From contig JAFYYG010000068.1 of assembly GCA_017557625.1 (NCBI GenBank), forward strand, positions 1 to 62,435: a stretch of 62,435 nt of DNA. The letters run 5' to 3'. The translations under genes were made by a program, and so were the position numbers. The notes under the pieces were generated by a model. That model worked only from the letters and a program-made list of their open reading frames with translations. It had not been told where the DNA came from and searched no databases. This document shows positions 23,252 to 33,189 of this stretch, in pieces (position 1 is the first letter of the stretch; each line of letters begins with the position of its first letter). The stretch is from Muribaculaceae bacterium (GTDB lineage Bacteria; Bacteroidota; Bacteroidia; Bacteroidales; Muribaculaceae).

Positions 23252-26065
23252 ATGAATATCAATCAATATCTTCACATTGTAGAGAAAGCCATTTCCTGGC
23301 AGTCGAATGTTCCCGAGAGCGAGAGGCAGAACTATCTCGAGCAACTGGTAAACCTGAGAAGAGCATTCAAGAAGATTCAGTTTGCTGCCGATGAGAGGTG
23401 CTCTACAGCTGCTTTCGGAGAGAGCCAAATGGGTAAGTCCTACCTCGTCAGCGCACTGATGAGTGACCCTGGCAAACCTTTCACCGTCACCGACGGCCGA
23501 CGGGAATATAACTTCATCGACGAGATAAACCCCAGCAACCCTAACTCGCGAGTAGAGGCCACCGGCGTAGTGACACGATTCACCTCCAACATCGACCCCT
23601 CAGTACCCGAGGGATACCTCAAGGCGCGTCTTCTTTCGGTTGCCGACATTATACTCGTCTTGTGTGAAGCATATCATACACAGACCGACTACGACAACTC
23701 CGAGATTAAAAAAATCGACTATATCCATCATTATTGCGACTCTATTGACGTGTCGTCGGCACCAAATCCATCGCCCATCCTCACACAGGACGACGTGATG
23801 GACATCTATGACTATCTGCGCAGCTCCACTATGAAGCAGAGGGTTGCCAACCTCACCGACCCAGAGTCGGGGCTATTCTCGTTTCTCTTGTTCAACGTGA
23901 ACCGTCTTACCGATGAACAGCTCATCTCGGCTATCAAGCTCCTCTGGTTTGACAATCCTTCCATCAACCGACTCTTCGATACCCTCATCACCGCCTATCG
24001 TTCCATAAGGTTCAACTCCACGGTGTATGTGCCCTTCGATGCGGTGCTCAAAAAGCATGGCACGCTGCTCGACGTGGCACGCCTCGATGAAATCTACGAT
24101 GAGGCCGAGATAGAACTTCCCGACTATCGCCCCACCACGATTGTCACCACCCAACAGAATATTTCAATTGAGATGCGCAAAGGCGAGCTCAGCGCTCTTG
24201 TCGCCGAGCTCTACATGTCGCTGCCTGCCCTCGAGAGCGAGACACGCAACTTCCTTTCCTGCCTCGACATCCTCGACTTTCCTGGCGAGCGACGTCCCGA
24301 GAACATGAGCTCCGAGAAACTCACCAACGGCAAGAACCTCTCGGTAGTGCTGCGTCGCGGCAAGGTGACTTACCTCTTCAACCGCTACAGCGACACCAAG
24401 CGCATCAGCTCACTCATGCTCTGCCACAACAATATGCAGAGTGCCGAGAGCAAGATGGGCATCGTCCTCGAGCAGTGGATAAAGAACAACGTGGGCGTCA
24501 ATGCCGCCCAGCGCGACACCTTCATGCGCGACACACAGATGTCGCCGCTATTTATCATCAGCACGTTCTTCAATCTCGACCTGGAATACCAGACCAACGA
24601 CTCGCCCGCCAAGCTCGAAGAGCTGAGGCGACGCTGGGACAACCGCTTCAAGATTGTGCTTGAGAAAGAAGTGCTGCGAGCCAACACCGACGAGGACCAG
24701 ACACACTGGTTCAACCAGTGGACCACTGGACACCCCTTCCGTAGCATCTTCATGCTGCGCGACTTCAAGTACTCCACCAAGTCGTTCAATGGCTACAATC
24801 CCAACACAAAGTCGCCCGAGACCGAGGAGATAATCCCAACGGCATTCCCCAACTTCATGCAGTGCCTCAAGGACTCTTTTGTCAACTACGACTTCGTGCA
24901 GCAGCACTTTGTTGACGCCTCGCAAGCGTGGGACAGCGCGGCGACACTCAACAACGACGGCACCAAGCCCATCATCACCGCCCTCAACCAGCTCGCACCG
25001 CGTGTCAAGCAGGCCCGCGACAATATGTTTGGCACCGAAACCACGCGTCTAGTGGCTTCGCTCAAGAGCTTGCTGACAAAATACTACCATAGCGGTTCGG
25101 CCGACGATGAAATCAAAAAAGCGCGCCGTCAGGCAGCACAGGCCAACCTGCAGCTGGGCAAGATTGAGGGCACCGACCCTGCCGCCTTCGGCAAGATGCT
25201 CGACATCATGATGATTGACGAGCCTCACCTCTATGAAAAAGTCCACAATGCCCTCAACAACACGGTGACCACTACGTCAACGCCCGACTCGGAGAAAGCC
25301 CTCTTCATGATGTTTGGACTCAGCACCGAAGCATCGCGCTCCAAAAACCTCGAGACACTGTGCGACTCGCTCGGTGTGGACACCGAGGAAGAGTGCATTG
25401 AGATGCTCTCGGCCGAAGGCATCGACATCAACAAACTGCTGAACTCCAACCGCATGGTCAATTCTCAAGCCAACCAAGTGGCAACGATAGTCGAGAATTT
25501 CTGGTTTGACGAGTTCCTCACTCAATATGCGGTGCCCAAGTGCAAAGACACCATCCCCGCCGTGAGCGACATGACCACCAACCTCATCAGGCTTTACCGT
25601 TTCCTGGGTATGCACGACCGCATCACTAAGCGCATCGATGAGTATATCACCACCTTCGACAAAGACAGTGCCGTTGCAATCATTGCCGACTATCTATCAA
25701 TGGAGTTCAACCACTTCGTCACCACATTCGGCTTTGACTACATCGACAACAAGCAACTCAACAACATCCTCGAGAAGAACATCAGGCTCAAACTCAACAT
25801 CAGCGAAGAGATGCTGTCATCGCACAACGACCTAACAGGAGTGAAGTTGCTCGAAGAACTCGACCAGGCCAACCACAACCTGCAAGAGAAAGGGTATAAC
25901 AATACCGACCGCAAGGCGCTCACTCGATTGCCACGCTACGGCTTCAAGTGGACATGGATTGAGTATCTGAAAGTGGGTTACATACTCTCATGCGACCTCC
26001 CCGACTATGATATCGCAGCCAACAAGCGACTCGGAGAAATCATAAACGAAATTGACATCAACTAA
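23252..26065 (+). CDS. SrfC-like large P-loop NTPase
   Basis: A 937-residue protein with a Walker A motif GESQMGKS (56-63) and a G3-like DFPGE (342-346) following LSCLDIL, giving a GTPase-like or dynamin-like NTP-binding region. The remaining sequence is largely helical and I see no membrane segment. Its position four bases after an SrfB-like gene, its size and its P-loop close to the N-terminus match SrfC 'putative virulence effector' proteins. Translational coupling implies a complex with the SrfB-like ATPase. What it acts on is unknown. Confidence 0.78.
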   Translation: MNINQYLHIVEKAISWQSNVPESERQNYLEQLVNLRRAFKKIQFAADERCSTAAFGESQMGKSYLVSALMSDPGKPFTVTDGRREYNFIDEINPSNPNSRVEATGVVTRFTSNIDPSVPEGYLKARLLSVADIILVLCEAYHTQTDYDNSEIKKIDYIHHYCDSIDVSSAPNPSPILTQDDVMDIYDYLRSSTMKQRVANLTDPESGLFSFLLFNVNRLTDEQLISAIKLLWFDNPSINRLFDTLITAYRSIRFNSTVYVPFDAVLKKHGTLLDVARLDEIYDEAEIELPDYRPTTIVTTQQNISIEMRKGELSALVAELYMSLPALESETRNFLSCLDILDFPGERRPENMSSEKLTNGKNLSVVLRRGKVTYLFNRYSDTKRISSLMLCHNNMQSAESKMGIVLEQWIKNNVGVNAAQRDTFMRDTQMSPLFIISTFFNLDLEYQTNDSPAKLEELRRRWDNRFKIVLEKEVLRANTDEDQTHWFNQWTTGHPFRSIFMLRDFKYSTKSFNGYNPNTKSPETEEIIPTAFPNFMQCLKDSFVNYDFVQQHFVDASQAWDSAATLNNDGTKPIITALNQLAPRVKQARDNMFGTETTRLVASLKSLLTKYYHSGSADDEIKKARRQAAQANLQLGKIEGTDPAAFGKMLDIMMIDEPHLYEKVHNALNNTVTTTSTPDSEKALFMMFGLSTEASRSKNLETLCDSLGVDTEEECIEMLSAEGIDINKLLNSNRMVNSQANQVATIVENFWFDEFLTQYAVPKCKDTIPAVSDMTTNLIRLYRFLGMHDRITKRIDEYITTFDKDSAVAIIADYLSMEFNHFVTTFGFDYIDNKQLNNILEKNIRLKLNISEEMLSSHNDLTGVKLLEELDQANHNLQEKGYNNTDRKALTRLPRYGFKWTWIEYLKVGYILSCDLPDYDIAANKRLGEIINEIDIN

Positions 26066-26191
26066 CTTATGGTGGAAGGTGGAAAGTGGAAGGTGGAAAG
26101 AGCTTTCCGTTCTCAATCTCTCGTTCCACATTCCACGCGCCAAATGGCGCACACTTAAAACTTAACATTTAAAACTTAACACTTATATATT
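26066..26191. other. Intergenic low-complexity sequence and small hairpin within the operon
   Basis: Purine-rich repeats (GGTGGAAAGTGGAAGGTGG), the hairpin GCGCC-AAAT-GGCGC, and iterations of AAAACTTAACA. Longest gap in the run after 20 kb; a second promoter is possible but no -7 box is evident. Confidence 0.4.
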
Positions 26192-28750
26192 ATGCCAAAC
26201 GTGAAAAATAAAGTGCGGCTGTGCACCACATCTCCCATGAGCAACTTCATCGTGGAGAACTTGGGCGGCACTCCGTTCTATAACAGGCGAGACGACTTCG
26301 AGAGATTGATCGACAAGTATGTCACTAACCCTCGATACAAGAATTTCTTCGCCATGCCCTATTTTGAACCATCCCTGCACGGCTTGGAGTGGCATGTTGA
26401 CCCTGAGTTTGCTTATGCTGTGAAACTCTCTTCTATGGCGGGAACGCAGCAATATAATGTCGCAAAGCGATATATTGCCGAAGCCACCAGTTATTTCCGA
26501 AACCTGGTGACACAAGTCAACGAGGCCGAGCAACCTTACTTTAACTGCCTCATCAAGTATATCGACTCTACCGATATCGACGAGATGGCATTTGTTACAG
26601 AGTCGCAGGTGATTCTAGGCGTGTGGGGCATCAGGTCGATGCCAGGCATGAACATGAACACCTCTATCGTTACCGATGTTGATGACAACCGCTTGCACAG
26701 GGTATCGTTTGAGACCAACAATGCCGTACTACAGGGAAAATCATCGTTCATGCGGCGACATGGCTACAAATTGCATCCAGGTATTGATGTCCCTAAGGTG
26801 ATTCCAAATGAGGGGTTCGAATTCGTGAGCTGGATGCCGTTTGACCCCAACAATGCCCAAGTCAACGAGGACCTGCACTTTGTGGCAGAATGCAAGGAAA
26901 TAGAGACTCCTCCACCCTATGAGCCTCCTGTTTTGCCACCACCATTGGAGGAGGAGCCACCAGTAATCGAGCCTCAAATGTGCCAAATCACCTTTGATAA
27001 CGGAGGCTACGGTGCCTTTAGTGGCACCACGCCATCATTCACAGTGCCTGCTGGCACCGTGCTCACCTCATCGATGGTACCTTTTGTCACACCCATCAAA
27101 GGCTACTCCTTCCTGGGATGGGATAAACCCCTTGAGAAACCCATCACTGGCGACACCACCTTTGTGGCGCAGTATTCCAAGATACCCTGGTGGAGACGAT
27201 GGCTTGACAACGGTTGCCTGCGCTGGTTACTCTTGGCACTGCTCGCACTGCTGCTGTTCTTGCTCTTCTCTATCTGGCTCACACGCTGCACCAATGCCTC
27301 AGGCGCTTATGGTGGCTGCGTGCGCGACGCTCACGACAAGATAGTAGACACCGACAGTACCACCGACACCATTAGACACACACACGTCATCATACACGAT
27401 GAGCGAGTGGTTGGTAAAATTGACATCGGCGATGGCCGCACCATCGACGACAACGGCAACCGCAGCCGCAACAGAGACATTTCGGGCGACAACGACTGGG
27501 ACTCTGACGATCCAGTGGCACCACCAATTGTTGACGATAAAGGCAATTCCAACCGTGGCCGTTACGATCCAAATGATCCCAACAGCCCCGAAGTGATAAA
27601 CGACAGGCTCAATATTTTCTTCGACAACGACAACCCCGAATTCCAGAAGTTTGCCACTGAATTCAAGCGCAACTATCCTGGTGAGCAATACATGATTATA
27701 GGCAAGGACAAGAACACCCGCTGGCTGCTGGTGCAGATTCCGCCCGATGAACGACCCAAGATTCGTGACGAACTGCCCTCCAAGATACCATCTATTAAAT
27801 TTAAAGTAGTTGACGATTTTATCATGGAAGGCGGCCAGATGCCTCGCTCACAATCCAACCTGCCTAAAGGATGGCATCTCACCGCAGCACACATCAAGCA
27901 GGCGTGGCAAATCTCTAAGGGCAATGCTAACGTGACTGTGGCAGTCGTTGACGACGGCATCGACCTCGACCACGAGATGTTCTCGGGACGCATCGTCAAG
28001 CCTTACAACGTGTTTCGGTGTGACGACCACCTAAGCTCAGGTGTGGGACACGGCACACATGTGGCAGGCCTAGCCGCCGGTAACACCGCACACCTCAACC
28101 AGGGAGCTGCCGGTGTGGCGCCAAACTGCAAAATCATGCCCGTGCAGGTGTTTGACAACGGTCTTTGCACCATCTCAACATTGATACGCGGCATCATGTA
28201 TGCCATTCGCAACAACGCCGATGTGGTAAACGTCTCTATTGGCTCCATACCTAATCAGAATTTTTCCATCGAGGAGCAGAAGGAGATAGCTCGCAACGAG
28301 TTCAAAGACGCCGAGGACGTATGGAAATGGGTTTTTGAGCAGGCAAGCAAGAAAAAGACTATCCTCGTCTTTGCTGCAGGCAACAATCATCTGCTGGCAG
28401 CCATGCAGCCTCAGTTGAGGTCGAGAAACACCATCAACGTGGGTGCCATTGGTAAGAATAACACCATGACCGATTGGTCCAACTTTGGCAACACCGTCTA
28501 TGTCACTGCACCTGGCGAAGGCATCTACAGCTCCATTCCCGGCAATAGCTATCAGGCACTTGACGGCACAAGTATGGCTGCGCCCATCGTCACTGGAGTT
28601 GTGGCACTCATGAAATCGGTAAACAAGAACATCAACGTCAATCAGGCTCTATCTGCATTGACATCTACAGGAATCAGCATTCGCAACGGCAATCAGAGCG
28701 GCCCAGCTATTCAGGCCGACAAAGCAGTGAATAAAATCAAACAAAGTTAG
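26192..28750 (+). CDS. Membrane-anchored subtilisin-family (S8) serine protease with InlB-like repeat
   Basis: An 852-residue protein without a signal peptide. Residues 1-235 form a novel N-terminal domain, then a proline-rich linker (about 240-262), an InlB-like repeat (about 266-328, CQITFDNGGYGAFSGTTPSF to GDTTFVAQY), a transmembrane helix (about 343-363), an acidic linker, and the S8 domain (about 560-845). The catalytic triad is Asp587 (VVDDGID), His620 (GHGTHVAG) and Ser794 (DGTSMAAP), with oxyanion Asn731 (FAAGNN). A propeptide-like segment precedes it (about 475-540). Type II topology puts the N-domain and InlB repeat inside and the protease outside the cytoplasm, which is unusual. 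It probably processes envelope proteins of the same operon. Confidence 0.85.
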   Translation: MPNVKNKVRLCTTSPMSNFIVENLGGTPFYNRRDDFERLIDKYVTNPRYKNFFAMPYFEPSLHGLEWHVDPEFAYAVKLSSMAGTQQYNVAKRYIAEATSYFRNLVTQVNEAEQPYFNCLIKYIDSTDIDEMAFVTESQVILGVWGIRSMPGMNMNTSIVTDVDDNRLHRVSFETNNAVLQGKSSFMRRHGYKLHPGIDVPKVIPNEGFEFVSWMPFDPNNAQVNEDLHFVAECKEIETPPPYEPPVLPPPLEEEPPVIEPQMCQITFDNGGYGAFSGTTPSFTVPAGTVLTSSMVPFVTPIKGYSFLGWDKPLEKPITGDTTFVAQYSKIPWWRRWLDNGCLRWLLLALLALLLFLLFSIWLTRCTNASGAYGGCVRDAHDKIVDTDSTTDTIRHTHVIIHDERVVGKIDIGDGRTIDDNGNRSRNRDISGDNDWDSDDPVAPPIVDDKGNSNRGRYDPNDPNSPEVINDRLNIFFDNDNPEFQKFATEFKRNYPGEQYMIIGKDKNTRWLLVQIPPDERPKIRDELPSKIPSIKFKVVDDFIMEGGQMPRSQSNLPKGWHLTAAHIKQAWQISKGNANVTVAVVDDGIDLDHEMFSGRIVKPYNVFRCDDHLSSGVGHGTHVAGLAAGNTAHLNQGAAGVAPNCKIMPVQVFDNGLCTISTLIRGIMYAIRNNADVVNVSIGSIPNQNFSIEEQKEIARNEFKDAEDVWKWVFEQASKKKTILVFAAGNNHLLAAMQPQLRSRNTINVGAIGKNNTMTDWSNFGNTVYVTAPGEGIYSSIPGNSYQALDGTSMAAPIVTGVVALMKSVNKNINVNQALSALTSTGISIRNGNQSGPAIQADKAVNKIKQS

Positions 28751-28755
28751 AAAAT

Positions 28756-29754
28756 ATGAGCAATAAAAAATTTAACTTCGCTTTTGTCATCTCTATCATC
28801 ATCCTACTGATATATTCCTACATAGTTTTTATGGGAATAGTCTATTGGAAAGACGGTGACATCGTGCAAGGTATCATATACTCAGCTGCCCTCATTGCTA
28901 TAACCCTGGTGTGCATCATCATCATGTGCAAGGCAAAAGCCACCCGATGGAAGAAGACCGGAAACTTGGCACAAATCCTTTGTGGCACAGTGATTCTTGC
29001 CGCATTGGCTTTGAGCACCATGCCATTTGCACACTTCATCAACCTCGTGGTAAAGCAAAAGGAGATATCCGAAACTTTCGAGAAAGCACATCAATATGGC
29101 TCACAAAGCGTGGTAGCCTACAATGACTATGTGAAAAAACGCGAGGCCGACACACGCAACTTCCTCTACATGGTTGATGCTGGACACGGCGAGAGCAACC
29201 CATCAGAATATGAGGCAATCTTCGGGCTGCCTGGCAACGACAGCAACGCCGTGAAAATCGACCGCATGATTAACAGTCTACACATGATTCTGCTTCCCGA
29301 CTCGGTAACACGCGCCAATGACGAGGCGCTGAAAAACCTAGAGAAAGGCGCCAAGATGAGCGTGTGGAACATCGCTATGCCGCAATACATCAATAGCATC
29401 GATGATATGGTGAAGACCAACGTCGAGACCTTCAGCAAGCTCAGTAAGAGCGCTCACGGCTACAGGGGCGACAACAATTACCCTGCATTTACCTACAAGC
29501 AATACACCGATCAGAATGCGCAGCTCAAGGAAATGCTAACACACATGTCGATGCCTTCGGTAATCTCAGTCATCGCAGCGCTGGTGTGCTTCGGCTTTAT
29601 GCTGCTGCCCTACTACCTGGTGGAGCGTGACCTGGCAGGTGGCACCAGCGGTGGCAACAAGCGCAGCCCGCTCTCCACATCGCCCACCATGCGCCCCAAC
29701 GGCAGCGAGCGCCGTAGCCGCTTGAGCGAGCGTGACAAGCATAATAACCTATAG
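28756..29754 (+). CDS. Multi-pass inner-membrane protein of the SrfB/SrfC-like operon
   Basis: A 332-residue protein with three N-terminal membrane helices (about 8-30, 39-58, 74-97), a helical soluble stretch of about 170 residues, a fourth helix (about 272-292) and a basic, serine-rich tail (GGNKRSPLSTSPTMRPNGSE). I recognise no family. It starts five bases after the subtilase stop, so it is translated with it and may anchor or present the soluble NTPases at the membrane. Confidence 0.75.
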   Translation: MSNKKFNFAFVISIIILLIYSYIVFMGIVYWKDGDIVQGIIYSAALIAITLVCIIIMCKAKATRWKKTGNLAQILCGTVILAALALSTMPFAHFINLVVKQKEISETFEKAHQYGSQSVVAYNDYVKKREADTRNFLYMVDAGHGESNPSEYEAIFGLPGNDSNAVKIDRMINSLHMILLPDSVTRANDEALKNLEKGAKMSVWNIAMPQYINSIDDMVKTNVETFSKLSKSAHGYRGDNNYPAFTYKQYTDQNAQLKEMLTHMSMPSVISVIAALVCFGFMLLPYYLVERDLAGGTSGGNKRSPLSTSPTMRPNGSERRSRLSERDKHNNL

Positions 29755-29819
29755 ACTCCACTATTCTACTATTAAATCACATATTGTTTTCTGTTAAAAT
29801 ATAATACTAATCAACTATT

Positions 29820-31451
29820 ATGCCCACTAAAGAACAAGTATTAAGTATAGCTCATGGCGTTCCAGTGCCAAACCTCATCTCGTCGATTAAAAGAGGTATC
29901 ATCACTCTCGACGAGTTGAAGATGATTAAACTTGCACCCGAGAAACTCGAAACCATAGAACAAAAATTAAAAGCCGAAGAAGACCAACTGTGGACTAAAG
30001 CATGCACAAGCGGAGAGGTCGCCGACTTCTTCAACTATCTAAAAGTGTATCCCAACGGAGTCTTCGCTGACGCATGCCGGCAATCGCTCGTCTCGGGAGA
30101 AGAGTACTTCTGGAGAAATGTCCTTGACAGCGGTTCAGTGCCAATGCTCAAGCAGTATCTTGAGTATTACGAACCACTGGGAGGTGCACACGTCTATGAG
30201 TGCCAGGAGATGATTGAAGACCCCGACTGGGTGCAGGTCAAAAAACAGCCCACACTCATCAACATTGAAGCCTATGAGCAGGCCAATCCTGGCAAGCACA
30301 AAATCGAGATTGCCGAGATGAGGGAAAAAATCACCGACGACATCGACTGGCAGAAAGCACAGCTGGCAGGCGACACACCAGCTTTCCATAACTATCTTGA
30401 AACCCATCCGCAGGGCAAGTTTGTGGCATTAGCGCAAGAGCGCATCGAAGCTGCCGCAGGGCACGACGCCTTTATAGCCGATATGCAGAACGACCTCAAA
30501 AATGCCGACGAGATACAAAATGCCGTGGCAAGCAACATCATCACCTGGAACGATGTGATAAAGGCCTACGACACCGAGCGTGCAAAGGCTATCCAAAATT
30601 TCATAGAGAGAGACATACAGCCTAACCCAAACATCCCCGACGCTTTGACCAAAAACTCCACCGAGGTGTATTTCTGGGGCACTCCATCGTCGGGAAAGAC
30701 CTGCGCTCTTGGCTCTATATTGTGCGGTGCCATGAACAACTATTTCCTTGAGCCACAGCAGTGCCAGGGATATCACTACATGACACAGTTGCGCAACGTG
30801 TTTGACTCCAACAACAAACTGTGCAGCCTGCCGCCAAGCACCATCGTCAATGTGATACAGGAAATGGTCTTCACCATCACCGACCCTAAGAAGAAACTCC
30901 ACCGCGCTACCTTCATCGACATCGCCGGTGAGATATTCCGTGCCATCTATTCCAACATGAACGGAATGTTCCTTGACCAAGAGCATAAAGAAACCCTCTC
31001 ACATGTGATGAAGTTCCTATCCGATAACAGCAACCCAAAGATTCACTTCTTTGTTGTGGAATATGGTGCCGAGAGCACCCAGTGGGAAGGACTCTACATG
31101 CGCGACTACCTGCACGCCTGCTCACTCTACATCAAGGACAACAAGATTCTGAAAAACTCTACTGGCGTGTATATCCTCGTCACCAAGTGCGACAAGATGC
31201 ATTGCCCCGATGAGCAGATTGTTGACAACGCCGAGCAATATGTGCAGAACAATCTCATCTCGTTCTATCACAATCTGCACTTGGCATGCGAGGATGCCGG
31301 CATTAAGGACTTCAAGGTGATACCATTCTCCATTGGCGAAGTATTTGCCGGCAAGATTTGCCGCTATGACGACAGCTTCATCGATGATGTGATTGATGTG
31401 CTCATCGCCAAGACTCCTACTATAAAGAAAAATAATTTTTTGAGAATGTAA
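29820..31451 (+). CDS. GTPase with N-terminal repeat region (double-GTPase-like)
   Basis: A 543-residue protein. Residues about 55-205 contain helical repeats of the form W..A...G....F..YL..YP.G....A. A TRAFAC-type GTPase domain follows: G1 GTPSSGKT (287-294), G3 DIAG (367-370, in TFIDIAGE) and G4 TKCD (455-458). It resembles the GTPases of so-called GTPase-associated systems. No membrane segment or signal peptide. Within the operon it is the second P-loop NTPase besides the SrfC-like protein, so the system has three nucleotide-driven components with the actin-fold one. Confidence 0.78.
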   Translation: MPTKEQVLSIAHGVPVPNLISSIKRGIITLDELKMIKLAPEKLETIEQKLKAEEDQLWTKACTSGEVADFFNYLKVYPNGVFADACRQSLVSGEEYFWRNVLDSGSVPMLKQYLEYYEPLGGAHVYECQEMIEDPDWVQVKKQPTLINIEAYEQANPGKHKIEIAEMREKITDDIDWQKAQLAGDTPAFHNYLETHPQGKFVALAQERIEAAAGHDAFIADMQNDLKNADEIQNAVASNIITWNDVIKAYDTERAKAIQNFIERDIQPNPNIPDALTKNSTEVYFWGTPSSGKTCALGSILCGAMNNYFLEPQQCQGYHYMTQLRNVFDSNNKLCSLPPSTIVNVIQEMVFTITDPKKKLHRATFIDIAGEIFRAIYSNMNGMFLDQEHKETLSHVMKFLSDNSNPKIHFFVVEYGAESTQWEGLYMRDYLHACSLYIKDNKILKNSTGVYILVTKCDKMHCPDEQIVDNAEQYVQNNLISFYHNLHLACEDAGIKDFKVIPFSIGEVFAGKICRYDDSFIDDVIDVLIAKTPTIKKNNFLRM

Positions 31452-31473
31452 ATTTTTATAAAGTTTCAATATT

Positions 31474-33177
31474 ATGTCAAACTACAACTATCTCAAAATA
31501 GACTTCTACGGCCAGTTTAATGCCGACACGATACACAAGCTCACTTACCCCGAGCCTTACAACCCCATGGGCTCAGCGTCGCAGCTGTGGCTCAACCCCA
31601 TCACCGACCCGCGAGTGATAAGGACGCTGTTCCCAATGGCGAAATATGGCTACAGGGTTCACCGCGACGCTAACGGCACCTACTATTCCCTCCTCACACG
31701 CTATGAGCGTGACGCGCGACAGGGATATGTCGCCATCACGGTGATGATTGGTGCGAAATATGAGTCGCTCATCAACGGCAAGGCGATTTTCAATCTGCTC
31801 AACATGCTCAAGGCCAACGTCCTCGACACCGACAATATTACGTCAAGAGCAGTGGAGCAATGCCTCATCGCCAGCCAGATGCCCACCATCAACGCCTCCC
31901 CGATGCGCATCACTCAAGTGCAAAACCGCAGCCAACAGGCCTTCCGTGTGTATAACACTAACGAAGAGCTCTACGACATCTTCCAGTTCCCTAAGCAGGC
32001 GGAGTATGACCAGTATGGCGAAGTGTTCCTTATCAACAAGTTTTGGTGCAACAACACCGTGCCGGGTGTGGCACTGCTCACCTCGTCCATCATCAAAACC
32101 TATAGCGTGACAAAAACCGACAACGTGAAGTGCGACAGCACCACTCAAACTGGTAAGACACTAAATATCACCTACAACAAGCCTGGCTTCGCACCATATA
32201 CGATTCCTCTCACCATCAATGGTATCAACAACCAGTATGTGCGCTACGACGGGGCTAATATAACCATTCTCACTCCCGATGACCTGCCATTTATGCAGCG
32301 CATGAATGTGCGTGTGAAAATCAACGGATACAGCTACAGCGACAGCACCGTGAAAGCAGCAGTGGGAGGAGCCCCTATGCACTACTCGGCACAGCTAAGC
32401 GCCTATACCGCCGATGTCTCCAAAGAAGCACTCTCAGAGGCCGACATCAAGGTGAGCGTAAACATCGACGACCCTTTGCTCGACCCCACTGGCGAATCAC
32501 AGCGCAAAGCGGCCATCTACAAATGGCTGGCTCCCATCATCGCCTTCCTCCTCGGAGCAGCAATCGCTGCAGGAGTAACCTGGTTCTTGATGAAAGGCAA
32601 TGATAGCGAGAGTACCGATAATAAACCCACCACCGAAGAGGTAACCGACTCTGCCACTATCGCCAAGCAAGAGCTCGACATCAAGTACATGAAAGAAAAA
32701 AACACATGGGTTATCGACAGCATTAAGTCCGATAAATACAGGCATTTTGCTATGGCTATCACCAATGGCGATGTTCAAGAGGTGGTGAAAATGGTTGGAG
32801 AGATGCAAAAAGACAGTTTGCCCATCAACGGATACCTGACACAAATCGTTGAGAAAATTAAACAAAACCCTGAGACGGCTAAAGGCATATTAAAGAATCC
32901 CGATCAAAAGGGCAAAACAATCGACTTAGAGAAAATCAATAAAGAACTAAGCACAAAAATAAATAGTTCTACACCCGACCCCTCCAGTGATGTCATGATG
33001 AGAGGTAGCAACGGTGGCGCCAATGACGATGTTCGGCCAAGAGGCAACAACAGTACTAGCGATAGTGATGTTCGGCCAAGAGGCAACAACAGAACTGGCG
33101 ATAGTGATGTTCGGCCAAGGGGCAATGGTGAGGACAATGTTGATCGACAACCTAAGTCTAAGGATATGTTTAATTAA
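31474..33177 (+). CDS. Single-pass membrane protein with a duplicated N-terminal domain and C-terminal repeats
   Basis: A 567-residue protein. Residues 1-210 (MSNYNYLKIDFYGQFNADTI...) form a domain I do not recognise that is nearly identical to the start of the gene at 37716. A beta-rich segment follows, then a membrane helix (about 350-372), an acidic linker (about 373-400) and a periplasmic tail. The tail ends with a 13-residue tandem repeat, DVRPRGNNSTSDS, in three units encoded by 39-base repeats beginning at 33028, 33067 and 33106. N-in topology is inferred from the absence of a signal peptide. It lies 22 bases after the GTPase gene. Confidence 0.72.
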   Translation: MSNYNYLKIDFYGQFNADTIHKLTYPEPYNPMGSASQLWLNPITDPRVIRTLFPMAKYGYRVHRDANGTYYSLLTRYERDARQGYVAITVMIGAKYESLINGKAIFNLLNMLKANVLDTDNITSRAVEQCLIASQMPTINASPMRITQVQNRSQQAFRVYNTNEELYDIFQFPKQAEYDQYGEVFLINKFWCNNTVPGVALLTSSIIKTYSVTKTDNVKCDSTTQTGKTLNITYNKPGFAPYTIPLTINGINNQYVRYDGANITILTPDDLPFMQRMNVRVKINGYSYSDSTVKAAVGGAPMHYSAQLSAYTADVSKEALSEADIKVSVNIDDPLLDPTGESQRKAAIYKWLAPIIAFLLGAAIAAGVTWFLMKGNDSESTDNKPTTEEVTDSATIAKQELDIKYMKEKNTWVIDSIKSDKYRHFAMAITNGDVQEVVKMVGEMQKDSLPINGYLTQIVEKIKQNPETAKGILKNPDQKGKTIDLEKINKELSTKINSSTPDPSSDVMMRGSNGGANDDVRPRGNNSTSDSDVRPRGNNRTGDSDVRPRGNGEDNVDRQPKSKDMFN

Positions 33178-33189
33178 TTTTCTTCCATC

